Of a stretch of DNA of 64,000 bases, positions 1-10,641 are shown in pieces (the first letter of the stretch is position 1; each line of letters begins with the position of its first letter). The DNA is from Liopterus haemorrhoidalis (Eukaryota > Arthropoda > Insecta > Coleoptera > Dytiscidae): the NCBI GenBank assembly GCA_963971575.1, contig OZ020613.1, positions 49,966,250 to 50,030,249 on the forward strand. The letters are read 5' to 3'. Under the pieces are notes generated by a model, which ran no database searches, was not told the DNA's origin, and saw only the letters and a list, made by a program, of their open reading frames with translations. The translations under genes and the position numbers were made by a program.

Positions 1-1
1 A

Positions 2-581
2 AGCCCGAGACAGGCCTTTAGTGCTCCCTCTGAGTCAGTTATTCCTTTTACTCCTATTATTATTCCAGTCGATCCTAACAATACATTCCTTCCTTCTGTT
101 TTGTCGAACACAACCTCCTTTGATCCCAATAAATTTTTGAAAAACATTCGCTTCATTTGTAGGAAGTTTTTAAATAGAAATTGCAAAAATTGCAGGAAAT
201 ATTTTTTGGACGAAATATGTACAGATTCACATGCACTTATTATTGTAAAGGATTACAGTGCTTCAAGGAAAATGATGTATCCGTCAAAAGAGTTGATTGA
301 TGAGGTGGGAAGGTCTAAAGGAATAGTTTTTAACAATATCGTGAATATGTAAATAATGAGAAAATTATTGAGCAACTTTGCAATTTAATAGATTTTAATA
401 TTAGCAACTATTTTTGTACTCATAAAGAGATAATTTATAGTAATTTTAAGAAATCTATTGTATATATATCCATAAAATATTTTGTAAATAATGTAAATAA
501 AAAAATTAAAAATGTTGACTATAGAACTAATAATGTAGTTGACAATTACGTGAAATTGTATGGCAAGAAAGTTAGGAGTTA
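2..581 (+). pseudogene. P-element-like (THAP9-type) transposase, C-terminal relic
   Basis: The frame is open from the left window edge to 352 and then appears to continue in another frame to a stop near 581, so one frameshift near 340 splits it. A Cys pair (NCKNC), a downstream His and an aromatic-rich tail with a PSKELIDEV stretch match the layout of the C-terminus of P-like and THAP9-like transposases, which cut and paste DNA in the nucleus. The catalytic part lies left of the window or is lost. A related C-terminus is seen at 21283-22156. The family call rests on layout, not on a catalytic motif. Confidence 0.45.
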
Positions 582-663
582 ATTAGTTTTGTTTATTTTG
601 TTATTGTCTTTTGTGTTTTCTTTTGTAAATTATGTTAATGTCTAGATAATAGTATATGAGAAA

Positions 664-800
664 TAAAATAACTACTTTTGGACAGTCAGTATTTATTTTC
701 GAATCACTACGTTTCACTGTTAGATAAACAGCTTTATATCTAACAGTGAAAAGTTGTGATTCTAAAATAAATATTGACGGTCCAAAAGTAAGTTATTTTA
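664..800. repeat. Long imperfect hairpin, MITE-like
   Basis: About 65 bases starting at 664 (TAAAATAACTACTTTTGGAC) are the near-perfect inverse of the stretch ending at 800, with a loop of a few bases near 728-731 and scattered mismatches. A foldback of this size with almost no spacer is typical of a MITE or of fused element ends. It lies just downstream of the P-like relic and could be that element's terminal region, but no second copy is visible to test this. Confidence 0.6.
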
Positions 801-1686
801 AAGAAAAGGTTGTATAAACCGAACACTTTCGTTCTGGGGATCGTTAAAAACTTATGGATAAGGTACTTCTCAGTTACGGCTAAGCAAAATTATGGCTAAG
901 TTGTATACACCAGCCATAATACTCAGCTCGCGATTTGTATATCTTGATATCTATTGATACCTATTTAAATCTAATTCAAAATGAATTAATGTGTAATTTG
1001 TGAGCGGTAGAATAATGAAATAAACCGGCCAAACGGAACAAAGGAAGATAAAAATTAAATGTGTTGTGAATATAAAACAATTATGCGACTTTCATGTGTC
1101 GAATGCTTTCTTTCCAGTGCACTATAATTCGCGTTTAGCAGTACATTGTACATTCGTGTCGTATTGTTTTGTGTACATACAATAGATACAGTGCCGGCTC
1201 CACACGGTAAGCAAAGGATGCGTCGCATCGGGGCGCCGAAATTACCTTTCGGAACACTTTTATAATTAAAAATCTGACGACACGCCAAAAATCTGATAAT
1301 ATAATTATATTTTAAACAAGTCTACTCATATAGATATATTATAATTACAAGTGAATAAAACTTTAATTTGCGCTAGTTTAGTTTTAACAGTTACGCCATA
1401 AACTACAATCTTAAAGTCATAAACGAAAGTTTTACGATCTGTAGCTCAGAGATGTCTGGGCGACGCTAGTCTCCGCGCGCAATATCTGAAATTCGTTACA
1501 ATACGTTGATAGCACCTGTATGAGACTTTAATTCATTTCTGGTTAATTCTCAGTGAAAGAAAGATTCTCTGCAAATTTTTTTCTTAATTTGAAATTATTA
1601 TATATTTTTTTGTTATTGTTTTATTATTGTATTTTTCTTTAGCAGCTTCAGAAAAAGGTTAGTGCATTTATTTACTTGTTTATGTA
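801..1686. other. No gene recognised
   Basis: This stretch is mostly AT-rich with a moderately GC-rich patch around 1190-1260 and another near 1440-1490. A short minus-strand frame at 1055-1288 has no recognisable domain. I see no element ends, RNA gene or conserved motif. Confidence 0.4.
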
Positions 1687-3303
1687 CAGTGACTCATAAA
1701 ATTATTAATACACTTTGTGTTTTTGTAAGATGGTGGTAAATTAAGTTTATTTTTTAAATTTTTATATAATTTTAGACAAATACAACATAAGATTACAATA
1801 ATAAAAAATAAAAAAATATATGTCATAAATAATACAATAATAATATTACTTCAATTAAAAATGTAGCATATAAAATGACACGTAATTATTCATACAGCAA
1901 ACCATTTTTTTTTTTACCCTAATAGTTAATATAAATATTTAAACAAATTAATATTTTTTGGAAAAGCCTCTGGCATGGATAACTGCTTTTAGCCGATTTG
2001 GCATGCTTTTTATTAATTTTTTTTGTTATTTCTGAGCCCATAATTACCTTTTCTTTTAAAATGATGGTTTTTAGATCTTTTTTAATTAGATATGTTGTCT
2101 AATTTTTCTTCCCAGATACTTAATGGGATTGTGATTCGGTGACTGTGGTGATATTTTTAATTGGTTAGGCACATTATACGGTAACCCCAGTTTAACAATA
2201 TGTGCTGTATGTTTGGGGTCTTTGTCCTGCTGGAAACTTTAACTGCTTGATAATTGATATAATTAATAAAATTTCTCTACAAAACTCCTTAGATTATGTT
2301 TCAAAATATTTAAATATCCTAATATGACCATTTTTTCATCAATGAAAACGATATTTTCAGCGCCAGTAGCCTACATACCCCAAACTAACATGATCTCGCC
2401 TCAATATTTTACAGTGGGAATTAAATTTTGATTTTAAACGATGTATATGGTCTTTGAAAAAAAAGCTTTTCCTAGGACCCAAATAGATTAAACTTGCCCA
2501 TATCACTAAACAAAACCGTTTTCCAAAATTCTTTGTCCATGTTTTTGTATTTTAAATAAAGTTCTAGCCTTTTGCTTCTATTCACCTCGGATATATCGGT
2601 TTCTTTTGGGCCATTCAGCCATTGGTATCGCTTTTATCTTAAAATTCTTCGAATGGTTTCTGAAGCCAACGGTTTGTTAATCAATTAGACAACCTCAGAT
2701 CTTAAATTTGTATTTGATAATTTAGAGTTTTTCTTAATTTTTCTTTCAATATCATTTTCAATGCGAGGAGATACAATTTTTTTACGGCCACGGCCTGCAT
2801 GATTTATAGCGTACCTTGATTTTTATATTTGTTTATTATACTTTCAACAGTAACAAATGATCTACCAACAATTTTTCCTACTTTGCAATAAGACTTGATG
2901 ACAATATTAATTGGTGCTCCGATAAATCGGTTTCTACATTTTTATAGCCCATGTTGAATTCTGATCTTTTTATGACTGAAATTTAATGTTAAAATGAAAA
3001 GGAATTGTTGTTCAAGCCATTAATAAATATATTTGTATGAGAAATTCGCATTTATCATCAAAGACGCTGGCTTCTTTGCAGCTATATGAATAATTTTGTG
3101 CATCCGTTTAAGTGCATTTTGAAAAACAATAAAATTTTTATTAGATATAATATTTTCTTAAAAATATTTCTGGACAAATTTATTAAATCAAAACATATAG
3201 TAACGTAAACAATTTAAAATTTATTCGAAATTAAAATAATTTGTTATTCAAAACGCTGAAAATCATTTAATTATGTTAGTGTATGAATAATTTTGTGTCA
3301 CTG
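1687..3303 (-). mobile_element. Decayed Tc1-like transposon with both terminal repeats
   Basis: The element is bounded by inverted repeats of about 25-27 bp: CAGTGACTCATAAAATTATT at 1687 and its inverse ending at 3303, each flanked by a TA dinucleotide (1685-1686 and 3304-3305). TA duplication is the signature of Tc1/mariner insertion. The length, 1.6 kb, is normal for the family. The only gene inside is the broken transposase on the minus strand, so the copy cannot move by itself. Confidence 0.85.
1948..2954 (-). pseudogene. Tc1-like transposase, inactivated
   Basis: Read on the minus strand from an ATG at 2954 to a TAA at 1948, this is a full-length Tc1 transposase broken by several stops and frameshifts. 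The second catalytic aspartate is visible in FQQDKDPKHTAHIVKLG (about 2180-2240), and the C-terminus reads KSMPNRLKAVIHARGF, a strong family match. The block that should read NPIE is NPIKYLG, so the catalytic glutamate of the DDE triad is lysine and the usual tryptophan is glycine. It is a dead gene both by frame and by active site. Confidence 0.85.
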
Positions 3304-5138
3304 TATGTAACACTCTTAAAAGAGCAGAATAAATTTACAGTATTGGAATCGAAGAAAAATTTATCCGGAGCCGAACATCGAAAAAGAAAGGTAGCAAAAG
3401 AGTTAGAAAGGGAGAAAGTGCGAGGACAGATGAATAATTTTTTTTAAAAATCTGATGACAAGAAAGACGTCAAGGAAACTATAAGCGAACATCAAATGAG
3501 TCATTCTGCATCAGAAGAAAATTTGGTAGACTCCTAGATCTCGAAAGAACTTTCATCGGGAGATGGTCTCTTGATTTTACAAGAACAGCCTTCTACTACA
3601 GCTACACCAGATATTGAAATTACAAGTAATGTCACTAATTTCGATTTAAGTGATCCAGCAACTTGGCCTGAAATTATTAATGATAAGATTCGTAAAATCC
3701 TTGTAGAATATGGTCTTCAGCAAATTGAATGTAATGACTATCCGCGCGATGAGTACAACCGTTGCTTTAGTAATATATATTATTCTCGCAAAGCCACTAA
3801 TAAAGAAATTGTACCACGCACATGGCTCGTATATTCAAAATCAATTAACCGCGTTTTTTGCTTCTGTTGTAAATTTTTTTAAGTAGAAATGAATAAATTA
3901 TCTTCCAATCGGTATTCAAATTGGCAAAATTTGTCAAAAACGCTAAATGCTCACGAAAATAGTACATCTCATTTAAATAATTACATTAAATTGATGAATT
4001 TACAAAAACATTAAAAAAAAAAATAGTACAATAGACTGCGAACTTGTGCGAAAAGGTGTTATGAAACAGAAAAAAGGCATTGGCATGCTGTACTTATTAG
4101 AATAGTAGAAGTAATAAAGTACCTTGCAGGACAATGTTTAGCATTACGTGGCTCGTCGGATGTTATTTTTGAGAAAGACAATGGAAATTTTTTAAAGTTG
4201 ATTGAAACCTTTTCAAAATTTGATTTAACATTGGCTAATCATCTAGCACGGATCCAAAGCAAAGAATTGCAAACCGCTCATTATTTAGGGAAAAATATTC
4301 CAAATTAAATTATTTCTTTAATATCGAAAGAAATTTTACAACATATTGCTAATAAGGTAAATAACGCTAAATATTTTTCCATAATATTGGACTTTACACC
4401 TGACTTGAGTCACACCGAGCAAATGACAATGATAGTTAGATTTCTTGATAAGGATAACAGAAATAGTATTTCAATTAAAGAACATTTTTTTAGGATTTAT
4501 TGAAGTATCAGATTCTACGAGCAAAGGTTTATCAAACTATCTTTTAGATGCCTTAACAAATTTACAATTTGATTATAAAAATTTGCGAGGACAGGGCTAT
4601 GACAATGGGGCAAATATGCGAGGCAAGAAGAACGATGTTCAGAGACATATTTTAAATCTAAATCCCCGCGCATTTTTTGTTCACTGTGCAGCCCATACTC
4701 TAAATTTGGTAATTTGCGATGCAGCTAATGTTAATACAAGTACGGTAAATTTTTTCAATATTATACTAGAACTCTATAAGTTTTGTAGTGTTTCGCCAAA
4801 AAGATGGTCAATATTGAAATTGCACACTAAACTAGCACTCAAAAATTTGGCAACTACAAGATGGGAATCAAGATGGGAGTTGATGCTCTTCGCCCATTTA
4901 GATACAATATCGGCGAAATTTATGATGCGCTACTTGAAATATTTGAAAATGAGGACAACGACAAAAACACAAAAGTTGAGGCAAAATCATTGGCTGTAAA
5001 AATTATAAATTATGAATTTCTTTGTTCGATTATAATTTGGTTTGATATTATGAGTAGAGTAAATGTTGTAAGCAAGATGCTTCAGAATCCCAACAAAGAT
5101 ATTCATAATTCTAAAGGTGCTATACAAAATTTACTTAC

Positions 5139-6236
5139 CGCGCTTTTGAACGGGTGGATAGAGGAAAACTTCTACAGATACTCTTGAAGAAGAACGTCTG
5201 CCCTCGAATAACCTCTGTACTGCACCATTGGTTTGATAGAGAACAAAAAAGAGTTCGCTGGGGCACAGCTAAATCCAGTGCGTTTATACAAAACACAGGA
5301 GTACGACAGGGTGGCCTGTTATCACCTTCCTTGTTCAACATCTACATGGATGATTTGAGTCGACGGCTGAACGAGGAAAGGATTGACTGTATGGTTGGCT
5401 CATCACCTGTTAACCATATCACCTATGCTGATGACATGGTGGTCTATGCACCATCTTTGGCTGGATTGAGGAAATTGCTGGCACTGTGTGAATCTTATGC
5501 TCTGGAGCATGGCCTAATTTATAATGTTAATAAAACAGAGTTTATTGTATTTCAGCCCAAGAATAAGAGATATACAGTGCCCGACATTTCGCTCAATGGT
5601 CAGTGCGTTAAGAGAGTACCTTCTGTGTGTTATCTTGGTCATATAATCTGTGATGATTTAAATGATACAGCTGATATTGATAGGCAATGTCGCTCTGTAT
5701 GTGTTAAAGCAAATATGCTAAACCATAGATTCTCTAGATGCAGTACTGTTGTACGTAAATACCTCTTTAATACGTTTTGTGGCAGTATGTATACATCTGC
5801 TCTTTGGGCTAACACCACCAAAACCGGTATTCGTAAATTAGTAGTTTGCTACAACAATGCATTTAGACTTATCAATGGGTTTTCCAAATATTGTAGTGCA
5901 AGTGAAATGTTTGTTATGAATGAAGTTAATACTTGTATGGCTGTACTTAGAAAATACGTTTATAGTTTACGTAGTAGATTACTTAAATCTAATAACTTGT
6001 TGATTCGGGAGTGTCTACGCTTTGACAAAACGTTTCACACTTGTTGGTCAGCTCAGCTGATATATTAAATATCTACTAACTTAAACTATAAATGTATTCT
6101 TTAATTTTTGTTTTGGTTCACAATTGTTAAAACTGAACTCCAAATTTGTCTTGTTTTTTGTTTCTGTTTTTCGTCAAATGTATATATTATTTTGGCCTTC
6201 GGGCTGTTTAATAAATTTAATAAATAAATAATTAAT
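5139..6236 (+). mobile_element. 5'-truncated LINE inserted in the hAT gene
   Basis: The LINE reading starts in mid-reverse-transcriptase (an AFERVDRGK block beginning near 5140) and ends with an A/T-rich tail of TTTAATAAATAAATAATT type at about 6205-6236. On both sides the sequence is the same hAT gene, which proves insertion. Truncation at the 5' end is the normal outcome of target-primed reverse transcription. A clean target-site duplication could not be fixed by eye; TGCTAT occurs near both sides (about 5115 and 6235), which is only suggestive. Confidence 0.8.
5154..6068 (+). CDS. LINE reverse transcriptase, C-terminal half (partial)
   Basis: This is an uninterrupted 304-residue frame that encodes the later reverse-transcriptase motifs. 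It has GVRQGGLLSPSLFNIYMDDL at residues 49-68, the catalytic YADD box at 91-94 and the following thumb region up to a Cys-rich end. The upstream fingers and the endonuclease are missing, so the protein would be inactive. The YADD and QGG motif style resembles CR1/L2-group LINEs, but I do not assign a clade. The first Met is only the first ATG in the fragment, not a natural start. It differs clearly from family A, whose box is FVDD. Confidence 0.75.
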   Translation: MDRGKLLQILLKKNVCPRITSVLHHWFDREQKRVRWGTAKSSAFIQNTGVRQGGLLSPSLFNIYMDDLSRRLNEERIDCMVGSSPVNHITYADDMVVYAPSLAGLRKLLALCESYALEHGLIYNVNKTEFIVFQPKNKRYTVPDISLNGQCVKRVPSVCYLGHIICDDLNDTADIDRQCRSVCVKANMLNHRFSRCSTVVRKYLFNTFCGSMYTSALWANTTKTGIRKLVVCYNNAFRLINGFSKYCSASEMFVMNEVNTCMAVLRKYVYSLRSRLLKSNNLLIRECLRFDKTFHTCWSAQLIY

Positions 6237-6518
6237 GCTATTTTGGAATCTGCAAAAAAATTAGCAATAGAATTGGAAATTCCTGATAAATTTAAAGATA
6301 CCACGTTACGTAGAAGAAGCAAAAAAAGATTTTTTGATTATGAATGTAAAGACGAAACACCAATTAATCTAGAATATAAATACAAAATTGAATTTTATTT
6401 ACCGATTATAGATACTGTCATAAACTCATTAAACGAAAGATTTGACCTATTATCTGAACACGTGCAAAAATTTAAATTTTTGTCTAATTTTAAAGAAATT
6501 GCATTTTTGCGGTTTTGA

Positions 6519-7214
6519 AAATAATATTATTTTTTCATATTTTGAGAGTTTAGGGGCGTGCTTGAAATATATAAAATACTAAAAAAATTAAATAAAAAAT
6601 TCTTAATAAATAAACTTTAGAAATAAATAGGAAACTGTACCAAATAATGGTAAGAAATTAGCTATTCTCATTACAATCTCCCAGGATGCATTCACATTGA
6701 ATGATTTGGGATATGTTACCGAAAGAAGTTCAATCAAGGCCTGATATTCACCTATTACATCATCTTGAATTTAGGTTAGGATCGTATTTTTTTTTTTTTT
6801 GTTAGGTTATGTAAAGTTTTAAAAATTTAAAAATTTTTCAATACGCCCCTACATTTTAACTTTTTTGAGTACGCCCCTGAACTTTTTTCTTGTCTGTGAC
6901 GTCACTTCCGGCGGAGAACCCCTCATTTCTACCTACTAAAGGTTGCTAATGAAATAATTATTAGGCAGAGATAATGCGTAGGAGATGAGATAACAAGGGA
7001 GAGCTTTTTGAACATCCAGTGGACCACTGACAGTGGTGTTAAAATATTGCTTAGGTATAGAAAACTGTCAACTAGTGGAGGGGTCTTTTTAATTTTCTAG
7101 TAATTTGATGTAATTACTTCAGTTGCCAAGGAGGCGACTTTTATTTCGGTACCTAGAAACATTCTAGATACCATAAATTTGAAGGACATCAGTTTTCTAC
7201 GGTAGTTAAGAGGA
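6519..7214. other. Non-coding stretch with short inverted repeats
   Basis: No gene is seen. A segment near 6545-6570 (AGGGGCGTGCTTGAAA) is the approximate inverse of 6838-6860 (TTCAATACGCCCCT), and a second CGCCCCT block lies near 6873. This could be the ends of a small non-autonomous element of roughly 300 bp. The rest is AT-rich, with a T-run at 6787-6799. Confidence 0.35.
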
Positions 7215-7978
7215 ATGACATGTGCCTCGGCTAACAAGGTATTAACTGGGGAACATATAATATTGACAGATAAAGTTGTTTTAATGTTAATGAAATTAAA
7301 AGCGTTGAGCTATTCAATACTGGCTGCATTGTTTAAAATTTCCGCAGTTTCCTGTCGTCGTATATTTCAAACAATTATACAGGAATTGGCGAAAATATTA
7401 AAACATTGTGTGTACTTACCATGTAAAAGTGAGATTCTTCAATATTTACCGAATTATTTTAAAGAGTCATTTGATGATGTACGTATTGTACTGGACTGCA
7501 CGGAAGTTTTAGTACAAACACAATCATGTTCATGTTGCCGTATAAGGACTTATTCTCACTATACCATTAAATTTATGACAGGAGTTGCTCATTCTGGTAT
7601 GATTACTTTTGTCAGTAAGGCATACGGAGGACGCACGCCATATAAATGAATTTTTGAGCAATCAAAAACTATTGAAAAATTAACACCTTTTGTTGATGCA
7701 ATAAAGGTTGATAAGGGCTTATGATAGAAGATCTTACTTCATCACACAATATAAAATTATATCGACCATCTTTTTTACGAAGTAGAGGTCAATTTTCAAA
7801 AAAGGAAACATAAAAAAAACACGAAAACTGCTACAGCTGAAGTTCATATTGAACGTAGTTATTCCCGAATCAAAGCATTCAAAATTTTAAACAATAAATT
7901 ACCGTGGACATTAGCGCCTAGACGACATTCTTATATGTATATGTGGCATTGTAAACTTATCACCACCTATAATTAATA
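7160..7978 (+). pseudogene. ISL2EU/Harbinger-like DDE transposase relic
   Basis: An open frame of 144 residues (7215-7649) contains VLMLMKLKALSYSILAALF, an HTH-like segment, and then the first catalytic region VRIVLDCTEVLVQ followed by YSHYTIKFMTGVAHSGMITF and SKAYGGRT, the standard DDE_Tnp_4 pattern. After a stop the reading continues in other frames to HIERSYSRIKAFKIL near 7850, which holds the downstream acidic block. The LADRGF-type segment is disrupted near 7700, so the gene is dead. These proteins are nuclear cut-and-paste transposases. An internal part was copied to 9178-9639. Confidence 0.8.
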
Positions 7979-8103
7979 ATATTAATTGAATTAGTTAAAG
8001 ACACTCCTTGAAATTTTTTTACCTATAATATAAGCGGTGTTGTTTAAAATTAATTTGTAATTTAATTTCATAGGCATAATTATTATTTAAATTTACATTA
8101 CCA

Positions 8104-8152
8104 GCCTTACACCGAAAGGTAGAAAGGCTTAGGATTAAGTAAGTAAGTAAGT
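8104..8152 (+). mobile_element. 49-bp 3'-end retroinsertion with (TAAG)n tail and 13-bp target duplication
   Basis: The 49 bases from 8104 end in three to four TAAG repeats and are flanked by the exact 13-bp direct repeat ATTTACATTACCA at 8091-8103 and 8153-8165. This is the classic footprint of target-primed reverse transcription that stopped almost at once, leaving only the tail end of a LINE or SINE. The source family is not otherwise present in the window; its tail unit differs from the (TAAC)n of family A. Confidence 0.75.
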
Positions 8153-8849
8153 ATTTACATTACCAATCGCAGTCATTGTGAAACAAACCGTTACAAGTAT
8201 GCCTCGTTCTGCCGATGTTACTTGTCCAACCTGACGATTTTTTTTACTTTTACCTTGGGACATTTCTGTACAGTCATGCACCCTGTTTCGTTGCAATTGT
8301 AAATATTTTGTGCTTCAAAATGAAATTTTTCTCTTACTGTTTTCAAATTTTCAAAGCATCGACGTTTTTTTTTATTAAAGTTGTTGCTCTGGATAAGCTC
8401 GTAACCTCAGGTGTTCTTAAACTTATCTCAGGATTTCTCATACAAAATCCACGGAACCAGGCATTGCCAGCAGAACTTTGTTTTGTCAGTTTTCAGGTAT
8501 CTTATTTGTATTGGATTTCACATATTCATATGCGAGAGTTAACGCGGCTTTTCTGGTCAAACCGTAGTTCATTTTACTACAAATAAACAGATCATTGACT
8601 AGAATTTTTTCTTCTTCTTTAGTAAAAACCTGCGAGTCCTTATACTGGATCCCCTTAGTTTAAATTTTGTCCAGTTTGCTTTTATTTTGTAAATACCTAC
8701 GTAAATGTAGTTCTATCTTTGTCGTATTTTAATGCAGTAGCTCTTATATATTTTCCATCTTGTATCTCTTTTAATGCATTTTTAATACTCTCTATAGTAA
8801 AAGCTAGCCTCCGTGCACTGCCCTCTTTACGTTTGTAGCGGAATGGCAT
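8153..8849 (-). pseudogene. pogo/Tigger-type transposase relic, N-terminal half
   Basis: From an ATG at 8849 on the minus strand the reading gives MPFRYKRKEGSARR and a psq-type helix-turn-helix (SIKNALKEIQDGKYIRATAL). A CENP-B-type second DNA-binding region follows (AGNAWFRGFCMRNPEISLRT) and then the start of the DDE domain. That block reads YNCNETG where the family has an aspartate in place of the second Asn, so the first catalytic residue is gone. The last recognisable block is VGQVTSAERGILVTV near 8190. Several stops and frameshifts are present. The gene ends at the retroinsertion site, and the rest of the DDE domain is not found beyond it. Confidence 0.8.
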
Positions 8850-8904
8850 CCTGTTTTGTTAATTGATAAAGTAAAATTAATATTATAATAGGAAACATTC
8901 AATA

Positions 8905-8965
8905 AGAGGAGACTTGAACCACTGGCCAATTCTCCCAACAGCGAGTGGTGTAAGTCTCCTTACAG
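8905..8965 (-). repeat. Short hairpin with box-B-like sequence
   Basis: AGGAGACTTGAACCACT near 8907 and AGTGGTGTAAGTCTCCT near 8946 are inverse copies with two mismatches. Read on the minus strand, GTGGTTCAAGTCTCC resembles the internal B box of tRNA-type promoters, so this may be a scrap of a tRNA-derived SINE. No matching A box or tRNA fold is convincing. Confidence 0.3.
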
Positions 8966-9146
8966 GTATTTGTTAAAATAAACAATTTGTTACAGTCTAG
9001 TGCCTACGTCGAAAGATACTGCACTTGATGATAATGGAATGCCATTTGGCTTACGTGTTCCTTATAAAAACTAAATCATTTTGACCCGCAGCACCTATTT
9101 TTTAATCAAGGCAGATTCAAGATGTCGGCGAAACTAGCGCGCCAAT
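8966..9146. other. No gene recognised
   Basis: This mixed-composition sequence has a short plus-strand reading near 9000-9075 that I do not recognise. It ends at the direct repeat that flanks the next feature. Confidence 0.3.
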
Positions 9147-9669
9147 TACGATAACGATAACTAATTTTTATGATATATTCCTGTCGTCGTATATTTCAAA
9201 CAATTATACAGGAATTGGCGAAAATATTAAAACATTGTGTGTACTTACCATGTAAAAGTGAGATTCTTCAATATTTACCGAATTATTTTAAATAGTCATT
9301 TGATGATGTACGTATTGTACTGGACTGCACGGAAGTTTTAGTACAAACACAATCATGTTCATGTTGCCATATAAGGACTTATTCTCACTATACCATTAAA
9401 TTTATGACAGGAGTTGCACATTCTGGTATGATTACTTTTGTCAGTAAGGCATACGGAGGACGCACGCCATATAAATGAATTTTTGAGCAATCAAAAACTA
9501 TTGAAAAATTAACACCTTTTGTTCATGCAATAAAGGTTGATAAGAGCTTATGATAGAAGATCTTACTTCATCACACAATATAAAATTATATCGACCATCT
9601 TTTTTACAAAGTAGAGGTCAATTTTGAAAAAAGGAAACAATACGATAACGATAACTAATTTTTATGATA
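9147..9669 (+). repeat. Partial ISL2EU copy flanked by a 29-bp direct repeat
   Basis: Bases 9178-9639 repeat 7349-7810 (the middle of the ISL2EU transposase relic) with about seven differences in 462 bases, including one that makes a new stop. The copy has neither end of the parent element. On each side lies the same 29-bp sequence, beginning TACGATAACG and ending TTTTTATGATA, at 9147-9175 and 9641-9669. The only extra bases are a few at the left junction and one at the right. This looks like a fragment inserted at one locus with duplication of 29 bp of target, not like ordinary transposition. Confidence 0.85.
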
Positions 9670-9974
9670 GAGCGAAATAGCTAAATACATATTTGTACAA
9701 TGGACTTTTAGCTACAATTTGCCGCGTCGTACGCGAATTTTCGTCACTTAGTTTGCAAGATACCGTCCAGAATTCATTCTAAGACGCAAAAAAGTGATTT
9801 CCGAAATGGCTAAGGAATTTCGTATGATATGGCTCGTTTTCTATTAATTTAATGTCGTAGATTACGAATCTGTTATCAAAATCGCAAAAATTTTAAATTT
9901 TGATAGTTTTTTCCCCAAATTTGAGACATGATGTGTAGTTATTTTATGAGTAGCAGTTTTAAGCATTGATACCA
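9670..9974. other. No gene recognised
   Basis: AT-rich sequence between the ISL2EU copy and the Jockey fragment. No ends, repeats or coding motifs are seen. Confidence 0.35.
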
Positions 9975-10290
9975 TAAACGATCTCACATCTGACCACAAC
10001 CCAGTAATTGTAGAGATTAATTCAGAACCCGCCTGCTCACCACCCACGCAGATAAAAATAACAGACTGGTCTCTCTTTACTGAGAAACTAAACGACAGCC
10101 TAGGTATTCTGGCATCTCCAAACTCAATTAAAGACCTAGAAAACTATACTAAACAACTTACCGGAAAAATACAAGAAGCCCTCAAAGTCATTTTCTAAAA
10201 TGAACCAGACCAACAACATAACTCCCTAACTGGGAAACCCAACAACCCAAAACGAGAACTCCTAGCGAAAAACAGAGACTGTTAAGTCAT
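9975..10290 (+). pseudogene. Jockey-type LINE fragment, end of endonuclease domain
   Basis: The plus-strand reading gives NDLTSDHNPVIVEI followed by KITDWSLFTEKLNDSL and a short linker. The SDH box is the last catalytic motif of the AP-endonuclease domain that nicks target DNA for LINE insertion, and the following tryptophan-containing segment is usual for Jockey elements. Both ends are abruptly cut and a stop interrupts the linker near 10197. It is distinct from family A. Confidence 0.7.
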
Positions 10291-10437
10291 GCTACAATAA
10301 GCGGAACTTAAACAATAGAATTAGACCTCAGTCAGTCGCAGAGCTACGGTCGCTTCTCGGCAGCCGAATACTTCACTTCGCTACTCGGCTTAGTAGAAGA
10401 AATAAAAGTCCAAATATTCTTCCCGGCAACCGATCAC

Positions 10438-10545
10438 GGCATTCGCTACTTGGCAGACGCTCGTAACGACGACGGCCTTCGCTACTAGGCAGACGCTTGT
10501 AGCCGCCTCCACACTCGCTCCTAGGCAAGTGTTCCCGCTGCCTCC
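10438..10545. repeat. 36-bp GC-rich tandem repeat, about three units
   Basis: Three units of 36 bp start at 10438, 10474 and 10510. Units one and two are close (CGGCATTCGCTACTTGGCAG against CGGCCTTCGCTACTAGGCAG), and the third is more diverged. The patch of about 250 bp around it is much richer in G and C than its neighbours. No reading frame is convincing. Confidence 0.6.
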
Positions 10546-10641
10546 TTAGTTATAACCTACTGCATCTAACAACGGCAACATCCTGGCCGGCCGCAGAGGG
10601 AAGGCGTCGCGACAACGCTCTAACAAAAGCTACAAAGACAA

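Larger units (their letters stand above)
3346..6518 (+). pseudogene. hAT-type transposase with TTF zinc finger (ZMYM1-like), split by a LINE
   Basis: The gene starts with an LSGAEHRKRK motif near 3367 and continues through a TTF-type zinc-finger region (3571-3882: DLSDPATWPE, YSKSINRVFCFCC), a DUF4371/hAT core (4380-4999: LDFTPDLSHTEQM, GQGYDNGANMRGK, HCAAHTLNLV) and the region before the dimerisation domain (4861-5138). It is then interrupted at about 5139-6236 by a LINE and resumes at 6240 with LESAKKLAIELEIPDKF. Many stops and frameshifts occur and no hAT C-terminal dimerisation block is found, so the 3' end is lost. hAT transposases excise and insert DNA using an RNase H-fold DDE core. 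A sister N-terminus is at 22289-22889. Confidence 0.85.

Noticed and set aside
1055..1288. Minus-strand 77-residue frame
   Set aside because: No motif, no splice context and no neighbour that gives it meaning.
1440..1500. tRNA-gene-like A box near TGTAGCTCAGAGATG
   Set aside because: No B box or foldable tRNA follows within the needed distance.
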